A stretch of DNA of 64,000 bases from Diphasiastrum complanatum (Eukaryota; Streptophyta; Lycopodiopsida; Lycopodiales; Lycopodiaceae). Below, in pieces: positions 56,752 to 64,000 of the stretch; within the stretch, counting starts at the first letter, position 1, and every line of letters begins with the position of its first letter. A program made the translations under genes and the position numbers. The DNA lies in the NCBI GenBank assembly GCA_029204225.1, contig CM055107.1, forward strand, positions 12,826,767 through 12,890,766, read 5' to 3'. The notes under the pieces are model-generated. The model had not been told where the DNA came from. It did no database searches and was given only the letters and a program-made list of their open reading frames with translations.

Positions 56752-58981
56752 GTGAGACAATATGATGTATCTCAACTCATTGTAATATTAATCATATTGC
56801 TCACAAATGCAATAACACTTTATTAATTGACTAGTTGACATCGAACAAGTAGTCAATGCATGTGAGTACACAATTTTTGTTCATCATTTTTTTGGGATAC
56901 ATAAATTTCTTCATTCACTTGTGCATATGGCAACCAATGTTGATAGAAAATGGAATTCACTGGTGTTGATAGGTAAAAGATTCAAAAGTGAGATCCATTT
57001 ACATTTTGTTTTATACTGTGGTTTACACCGAGGGTCCTTTTTTTTTTCATCAGTTTTGGTATTACCCTCGGTTAGCAGAGTATCTTGGAATGTCTCTGGC
57101 CACCTAGACCCTCTTTATAACTGTTAGCCTATTTTAGTCATAAAATCGGACTTGAGTTATGACAATTTTTGAATTTTTATGATAAAATCGGGTTAAAATG
57201 GCCGATTATTGTAAATTATTGTAAAAACTGTATTTACAGTTTGGGCATCTGGCCTGCCCAATAATGGCCAAGGTAGAATTTTTAAATTTCTGTGAATATT
57301 TTTCTAATAAATTAGAAACATGTAAACAACACTTTCAATGTACTTATGACATTCAATTAATAAAAGACCACAGTGTGTTTTGATTCCACCTGTCGACTAT
57401 GGAAATCTCAGTCATGGGGCATAGCATCAACAACAGCATCACTATCGAACAGTTCAAATACATCGACAATGAGAATAAAACCAGCAATATGAGTAGAACC
57501 ATCAAGAAGGTGCTTCAGGTAGGTTATTTTCTACCAAAATCAGTCATTGACATAGTACACACATAGGAAATTTGGACAGTGACAGTCAAAAATTTCATCT
57601 CCATCAATAACATCGGGTTTTCGAGGTTCTACCTAGACATCAAACAAAACCCCACTTCTCAAAGCCAAAAATACTGAATTTTATTGGGTTAAAAATGTGC
57701 CTGATGATTATGGGAAAAAAGGGCTATTTTGAAGAGGAACTGATCTACATAATAAATCTATGAAAATCTTGAGGAGTTACTAGGTGTGTCAAGAACGACT
57801 ACCACCCTTCACAAGTCCGTGAAGTGCATCGAAAAATGAAAAAACTCAAGAAACTTTGCAAGGATCATGATGACATCACACGTATTCCACCGACAGGATA
57901 AGAACAAAGCTCGTGGGAAAACAATAGACTAGAAGATAGAAATGTCATTAAACACTAGGAATAATGCCAAGAAGCATAGAGACGGATGTTGTTGGAAAAG
58001 ATACTCTTGCAGGAATCATATAAAGGCAAATCTCTAAGTCAAAGGTGCCCTTCATTCACTTTTGGATACTCCACGTGTAAAAAAAAGGGACAAAATATTT
58101 CAGCAATAAATAGTTCCTAACAAACTTCGGACACATATGGGGAAAGATTCCTGGCAAATGAAGAGAAGGATGAGCACTTCATTTTCAACGCAAAGGAGTT
58201 GTATAAGTCTTAATTATAAGCTTGAAGGGTAGAAGCTATCAAAAAAAACTTCAAAAGAAAAGTCAGGCCAATCTTCACAGGAATTTTTCAGATGAAGTTC
58301 GACGGAGAAACTTCACTCATCTGAATCTTACAATGAGATTCTTCAACTTTCAAAGTGCTACCTCGAAAGTTGTATGAAGTTTTCATGAAGGAAAACTATC
58401 CATGAATATGAGACTCACCTTTATTTTGGGATCATTAAAAACCAAACTAGTTTTGCAAAGTTATAGTGGGCAACTTCGGAAATGAAGTTTAAAAAGTGAA
58501 ACTTCAAAAGAAAGATCAAACAGAACTTTGAAAGAAAGTTTTGAAAAAATAGGAAGATGCCTCATGAAAATAGTATAAGAAGAGGAGGAGAGAAACACCG
58601 TTGAGGCAACTACACAGGAGATCATGTATTGGAGAATTAGATATGAGCGTTAGAAGGATGAAAATTTCCATGAGAGGTTTTCCACGAGATAAAGAGAGTG
58701 ATATGTCCTTTTAGTTGTGAGAAGATGCTTTGTGACATGTGATTAAGAACGGAGTTCTGAAAAAAGAGTGTGAAAGAAAAAGAAAAAGAAAAAAAACGAG
58801 TATTGAGAGAGAGTTGCAAAGGTTGTTGAGAGAGGTATGGAGTGCCAATATAGAGTGGATTCCAGAGGTAGAACTTGAGAAATCAGTCACCATGAGTAGC
58901 TATGGATGATAACTTGGGAGAATGCTGACACTGATCAACATCCATGTATGCAAGCACCTGTGTCATAAAACATAAAACAGT
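56752..58981. other. long AT-rich stretch, no gene supported
   Basis: Only short frames (under 70 codons). 57120-57260 contains ATAAAATCGG and ATTGTAAA repeats. 58190-58560 has many GAAGTTT/AAACTTC words. I find no RT, transposase, tRNA or rRNA motif. It may be old transposon debris beyond recognition. Confidence 0.5.
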
Positions 58982-58991
58982 TCATCTATGA

Positions 58992-59216
58992 TTAAGTGCT
59001 GCTTTTGAGAGAAACTCTTTTATGAGAATAAGAGAAGCCTTTGAAGCTGACCCCTTGTCAATTGATACATACTGTGGAGGGTTGGACCATGGCTTCCGAT
59101 CTATCATACTTCTGAACATGCTGGAGTATTTACATTCTTGTGTACACAGACTGTTGAAAGGCAAGTTCATGCACAGTTTGAGAGCGCTGGGTTACAAGCA
59201 TATCAACCTTACCTGA
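58992..59216 (+). pseudogene. exon-like fragment of unknown protein
   Basis: From TTA AGT GCT GCT the frame is open to TGA at 59214-59216. It gives a conserved-looking, non-repetitive sequence with MRIREAFEADPLSIDTYCGG, LDHGFRSIILLNMLEYLHSC and LKGKFMHSLRALGYKHINLT. The amphipathic helix pattern and balanced composition look like a real protein rather than chance, but I do not recognise the family and see no flanking exons. It could be a gene piece captured by a transposon. Confidence 0.35.
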
Positions 59217-59350
59217 TTGATGGTTCTGCACACATCTGAATCTACATGTTGTGGCATTTTTTGTGATGTTGTAGTATGACACAAAACTACGATTGTTCAT
59301 TAGTTTCACTTTATGAATGCAAAGCTTACCTTTAGACCATTAATTTGGAA

Positions 59351-59542
59351 CTAATAATGGTGAGGAAGATCATATTCCAACATCTCCAACTCTGATCGAA
59401 TGTATTTGAGATTCCAATCATCCTCAACTTCGATTGTTGCAATAAGATCATCATTTCTTTTCACATTTATTTGAAACTGCTTCTGATGATCGATTGTAAA
59501 ATCTTGATCTAAATGTTGGATTTTTTCCATTGTCTTTGACAT
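59351..59542 (-). pseudogene. exon-like fragment of unknown protein, minus strand
   Basis: Frame ending LPHHY-stop contains FQINVKRNDDLIATIEVEDD and WNLKYIRSELEMLEYDL, a charged, strand-helix-like pattern. It faces the fragment at 58992-59216 on the other strand. I do not know a family for it, and no start or splice context is convincing. Confidence 0.3.
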
Positions 59543-60319
59543 TGCAATTAAGACACAAGAATATGTTGATTGCTCTAGAAAAACCCTCCAAGAAGGTAAA
59601 TTGGAAGTGTTTTGTTTCTTTGTCCAACCTTAGGCATCTTAATCAATAGCATAAAGTATAGTTATTATTTATTTTAGCATAAAGTAATCCAACCATTATT
59701 CACTAGCTGATTAAGAATAATTGGTATGTGCAAGTGAAAGCAAAGAAATAAGAGCATATCAAGTGTCAAGATATAGGCAAAACCATTGAAATAGTGGATC
59801 TATTAAAAGAGTAGAAATTATATAACAAAGTTGATATATACAATGATGCTCAAATATGTAATCATCTTTCTGCCCTTAGAGACTCAATGAAAATTGTCAA
59901 AGTATAGTACTTTGGACCTTACTTGAGCCTATTAATGACTCACAAGAGGGATTGATTGATTGATTATCAAATGAATGCAAACTAGACATCATAAAATGAG
60001 ATCTAGATTGGCAATTCTACATACATCAAGCAAGAGCAACCAAAAATCATTAACAAAAGTGAAGATCCAACCCCCACGCATGTGGTACGACCTTCAGCAC
60101 GACCTGTAGACAGAAAATTATGTTTAGAACACTTAGATTATGCTTAGATCCAAAAGAGAACGAAGTACATAGTGTAGAAAGTCGAGTTTGCCAATGAGCT
60201 CTCATAAATATTCTAAGGCATTACTATGGAGAGAAGATGATACATAGAGAACCTCTTCCCCACCTTGAGTTAGGTGAAAATCCAGCATGTAATAAGGAAG
60301 ATGATTGAGTCTTCTTGCC

Positions 60320-61124
60320 CTAATTTGCCATTAACTTTCCAATACTATATCTAAGATCAGGTCTATTTATAGTCAAATAAATCAAGGAGCCTCTAAGCCT
60401 TCTAATATAGAGAGTGATGTCCTCAAAGGATGCTTCATCACCAGTTATAGATGCTTTTACATTTTGCTCCATTGGAGTATCAATGCCTTTACAATTCTTC
60501 ATTCCAAATCTATCTAGGATGGATGTAGCATATTTAGATTGACATATGAAACTAAAATCCAATCCTCTTATGACTTCTATTCCTAGAATGAAGTGCAATA
60601 GGCCGAGATCAACTTAACATCTCTTATTCCATCTAGATCATTTCCACTTAAAATAATGTCATCAGCATACAATATAAGTACAATGATCTTTCCATCATGA
60701 AATCTTATATACAATGATGGATCATATGAACTCAAAACAAAATTGATGGAGATGAGAAAAGAGTTTAGCCTAGAGAACCATGCTCTAGGTGCTTTCTTGA
60801 GTCCATAAAGACTCTTTTTCAAAAAACAAACTTTTTCTTCAAGCTCCTCCTTGATGAAGTCCTTGGGTTGCCTCATGTAGATTTCTTCCTCCAAGTAGCC
60901 ATTGAGGAAGGCATTTGTAACATCAAGTTGAAATAGCTTCCAAATGAAAGGATAGCAAGACTAATGATCAATCTTATTGTAACTAGCTTAGACACATGAG
61001 CAAAAGTTTCATCATAATCAATGCCTTTAGTTAGCAAAAAACCTTTGGAAATTATTTTGAGGTTCAGACCTGTCACACGTGTGAAACGGTATGAATTCTG
61101 ACCTTGATCTAATTTGATCCTCAA
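60320..61124 (-). pseudogene. copia-B reverse transcriptase remnant
   Basis: Readable on the minus strand: KGIDYDETFAHVSKLVTIRL (61020-60960 region), EEEIYMRQPKDFIKEELEEK, CFLKKSLYGLKKAPRAWFS and ILYADDIILSGN (catalytic YADD, copia-type). After a frameshift come MHFILGIEVIRGLDFSF, SKYATSILDRFGMKNCK and RGSLIYLTINRPDLRYSIG. The family is distinct from copia-A and copia-C. Frameshifts near 60960, 60890 and 60600 make it a pseudogene, and RNase H is missing after YSIGKLM. Confidence 0.88.
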
Positions 61125-61347
61125 ATCTCCACTCTTACATCCGATTTCTAGTAACTTGGTTATCCAATACTAGATTTTTGCACCAAAAACTTGATAATTT
61201 TGGATTGTACACATGATTAATAATTATCTCTTGTACCTCGCTCTAATACCATGTCAAAGTACAATACTTTGGACCTTACTTGAGCCTATTAATGACTTAC
61301 AAGACATATTGATTGATTGATTATCAAATGAATGCAAACTAGACATC

Positions 61348-61645
61348 AACACGAGAATACATCCAATAGGCGCGCGTTGATGCGATACTTCGGTATGTCG
61401 ACTCAGATATCGATTCGAACAAGAAACGTTTGAACAGCGACGAAACGAACCTCGAAGGTCAACAAGACAAAGAAGACCTCCAGAACGGTACTCTGACAAT
61501 CTTCAGTGGAGCGAAGACACACAATTCCTACATGGTCATTCCATCTTCCGGGATTCACCATGAGGCTTACACTACTAATATATGTTTACCTAGTGTATTT
61601 GCACAGAAACTGGTTTGTCGGAAGAGCCCTAGTCATGAATGTTGC
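61348..61645 (+). mobile_element. 298-bp insert in the copia-B right LTR, carrying copia linker coding sequence
   Basis: The left LTR reads through this point without it. On the plus strand it encodes RNEPRRSTRQRRPPERYSDN (61441-61500), the basic linker found between integrase and RT in plant copia elements. That is opposite in orientation to copia-B. Its last ~75 bases (ACTAATATATG ... AGTCATGAATGT) recur in diverged form at 63128-63197, so part of it is a separate dispersed repeat. Confidence 0.75.
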
Positions 61646-61904
61646 AGATCTAGATTGGCAATTCTATATACATCAAGCAAGAGCAATAAAATTTCATTAA
61701 CAAAAGTGAAATTCCGGCCCACACACATGTGGTACGACGTTCAATATGGCCTGTAGACAAAAAAAATAATGTTTAGATTATGCTTAGATCCAAAAGAGAA
61801 CAAATATACATAGTGTAGAGGGTTTAGTTTGCCAATGAGCTATAGAAAATATTCTAAGGAATTACTATGGAGAGATGACGATACATAGAAAACCTCTTCT
61901 CTTT

Positions 61905-62765
61905 GGAACATTACCTTTCAATGGTTGACAAGCTTAGTACATTGAATCCAAGACGTATTGCTTGCTGGGAATTGCCTTTTTTTAGACTCTGAACTCAACT
62001 ATCAATATGGTTCCAAACATTGTGTGACTAGATTTTTTGCGTGTTTTTCTTTAATCATGATTCAACAAAAATGTAGCATGTAGCACTACAATTCTTATGC
62101 CATCATGTAATTTTGAATAAAGAAAAATGTTGGTTTGGCAGTTGATAATATCACTCTCCATAAAATTATAAATAGCTTTATAAAAGAAACTTTGGTTATC
62201 TTTGGATATACGGTTTGACAACAACATAATTTTTGTAAAATTAATATTATTTTTTAAATTTATTTTCTAATCTAGCACATTGACATGCTAGTTTTTTGCG
62301 TTACACAAACGTGACAAAAGATGTGATGTAATTTATTCATGCGAACAAGCTTAGTGCAACCAATCGAACTATTCTTGGCTAGATATGGGATTTGTGATAG
62401 AAAATTGCATCTCCATCACCTTTCGATGGTTGACAAGCTTAGTGAATTGAACCCAAGTTATTGAGAACGAGTTATTTGCGATTACCTCTGAAAGGTCTGA
62501 AGGAGGTTGAGTGAAAACAACTCTTGTTTGTTGACTATTGGTTTTTTGGTAGTTGATAGTGTTTGATAACTAAACTTAAATTCTCTTGTCATTATCTCTA
62601 GACGAGCGACAAGCTTGGTGGATCCAACTATTAGGGTATTGGCCTTTTGGTTGTTTCTTAGATTTTTATAAAAATGTTTTAAAAAAATTGATTTTTTTAC
62701 CATCACCTTCTAAAGGTTGATAGACTTAGTGGACCCCAACTATTGTTAGTTGGGTTTGGCATGTT
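61905..62765. repeat. degenerate interspersed repeat units around TTGACAAGCTTAGT
   Basis: Related cores appear at about 61928 (GGTTGACAAGCTTAGTACAT), 62342 (CGAACAAGCTTAGTGCAA), 62426 (GGTTGACAAGCTTAGTGAAT), 62596 (GAGCGACAAGCTTGGTGGAT) and 62715 (GGTTGATAGACTTAGTGGAC). Four of them are preceded by ACCTTT-, ATCTCT- or ACCTTC-type sequence. Spacing is irregular. No frame or transposon motif is evident. Confidence 0.55.
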
Positions 62766-64000
62766 GGTAGTGTTACGGACCATTCATACAGTACACATTA
62801 GCTAGATTCACAAGCTAACATCTAACAAATTCAATGAATAGCATAAGGAGAGAGTCTATAGCCTACCAACATGCCTCCCTAAATATTGCCGAAATTTTCA
62901 AATTTATATTTGTGTGTAGATAATCCTCGAAAACATTTTGATATATGTGAAATTTTGTAAAGCCGAGAGAAAAGTGTCGATCTACCTGGAAATGGGTCCC
63001 AGCCCGCCCTTAATGAGGCTAGAGAGAAGTTTGTGGCCTTAGAAATGGCCTGTAAAAATGTTTTGCGACTTTTTAGGCAGTTGTAAAAATAGTTGGCATA
63101 GGCGCACCATGTACAAAGCTATTTTTACTAATATATGGTTGCCTAGTGTATTTGCAGAGACACTAGTTTGTCAAAAGAGCTCTAGTCATGAATGTGCAGC
63201 AGCCAATTTCAAGAAAAGGATCGGCAAAAAAAAATGTTATGAAAATTTCATCACCAAAAATATATTGTAACAGGGCCAAAATATCTAATGGCAAAGTTAA
63301 GGCAATTTTGAGCACTAGACAAATCAATGGGCCAAGTAGTACGAACACATGGAAAAGCCGACAACATAGAAAAATCGGCAATCTGGAAAAACTGACGCAT
63401 AGAAAAAATGATGGGCCAGCTACAACCATAGGGGTTGACTAGTAGCTACTAGGTTGGTTTAGAATGATAAGGCCATAAGGTTCCTTCCCCTAAGCACTTG
63501 CTATTCTTAAAGAAAAGCAATCTAGAAAGACATCCACTAGGGGAATACAACAAAAAGCAAACTTGGAAAGCGTGGCCAAGATAAGCTCTAAAGCAAGTTG
63601 GGCTCCAAACCCCAAAGTGCATTCTATTTGAAGGAGGTGGGCAACCTGGAGAATATACTAAATTAGGGTAATCCCTAATAAGGGAAGGACATGTGGCAAA
63701 GAAGGTACGAAATGCATGACATTTGACAAAATGTCATATTGAAGGGAAACCCTTGGGGTCAAAATTGTAGTGGGTTTCTTTCCTTGCCTAACCTCAATCC
63801 AAGATCTAATCAATTTAGCATCAAAGAGATGAAGTTAGTTGTCACACATAGATTCATTGGAATGAGAGTGATAGTATAGCTCAGATTTCAGCATGAATGG
63901 AAGATTCACATCTAACCCTAACATCCATTAACCCTAGGCATTAACACTACATCCACTAACACTAGACCCACAACAAGATTGCTTACTCTTTCTCTCTCTC
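62766..64000. other. AT-rich end of window, no gene supported
   Basis: 63128-63197 is the diverged partner of the insert end at 61573-61645. 63340-63410 repeats ACATGGAAAAGCCGAC / ACATAGAAAAATCGGC / GCATAGAAAAAATGATGGG units. The window ends in a CT run. Frames of 84 and 88 codons on opposite strands overlap at 63163-63442 without a known domain. Confidence 0.45.

Larger units (their letters stand above)
59895..61898 (-). mobile_element. copia-B element with two LTRs, minus strand, internally deleted
   Basis: Left LTR (3', 59895 to about 60262) and right LTR (5', 61252 to about 61898) share TGTCAAAGTA, GGACCTTACTTGAGCC, GATTGATTGATTATC and CATAGTGTAGA. The primer site on the minus strand is TGGTATTAGAGC (61251-61240), one base off the initiator tRNA-Met consensus, directly next to the LTR end ...GACA. 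A purine-rich tract (GGTGGGGAAGAGG on minus) precedes the left LTR. The internal region is only about 1 kb and keeps RT alone; gag, protease, integrase and RNase H are gone. Confidence 0.85.

Overview
This window looks like nuclear DNA of a land plant with a large, transposon-dense genome. The evidence is: Ty1/copia elements primed from initiator-methionine tRNA (TGGTATCAGAGC site), CACTA elements with plant TNP2-type domains (DUF4218 and DUF4216-like), a PIF1-type Helitron helicase tail, a LINE with a plant-type zf-RVT knuckle, and a spliced gene carrying the plant DUF7054 domain. I cannot name the species. A fern, lycophyte or other non-angiosperm is possible, but that is a guess. I see no bacterial genes, rRNA, CRISPR array or organelle operon.

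Layout. 1-2874 is a decayed Ty3/gypsy internal region, fused within the reverse transcriptase to the 3' end of a copia element (2875-3943). 4000-6100 is intergenic and rich in small tandem repeats. 6203-10215 holds a candidate host gene for a coiled-coil protein that I could not identify. 10.6-12.46 kb holds a SINE-like piece, a microsatellite and a Helitron helicase tail on the minus strand.

12.46-38.24 kb is dominated by one copia family, called copia-A here. Copy 1 (12459-16527) has lost its 3' half. Copy 2 (19409-22765) has lost its 5' half. Copy 3 (25095-30409, plus strand) has both LTRs and a 5-bp target duplication. Copy 4 (32200-38240, minus strand) faces copy 3 across a 1.8 kb spacer whose edges are inverted copies of each other. 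A separate segment ('segment X') lies between copies 1 and 2 and, in shortened form, between copies 3 and 4.

38.24-44.7 kb holds a LINE (minus) interrupted by a CACTA-like element, a second copia family (copia-C) and a copia-A leader fragment. 45.6-47.2 kb holds the best-supported host gene, a three-exon DUF7054 gene on the minus strand; its splice phases all agree. 48.7-56.75 kb is CACTA territory: a CACTAC terminus, GACGTCGGA-rich subterminal arrays, a minus-strand transposase-associated gene and two eroded plus-strand TNP2 genes. Long CT repeats and three striking palindromes lie in the same stretch. 59.9-61.9 kb is a minus-strand copia-B element with a foreign 298-bp insert in one LTR. 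The rest is AT-rich repeat debris.

Every transposon coding region carries stops, frameshifts or deletions, so none looks autonomous. Only the DUF7054 gene and probably the coiled-coil gene look like host genes under constraint.
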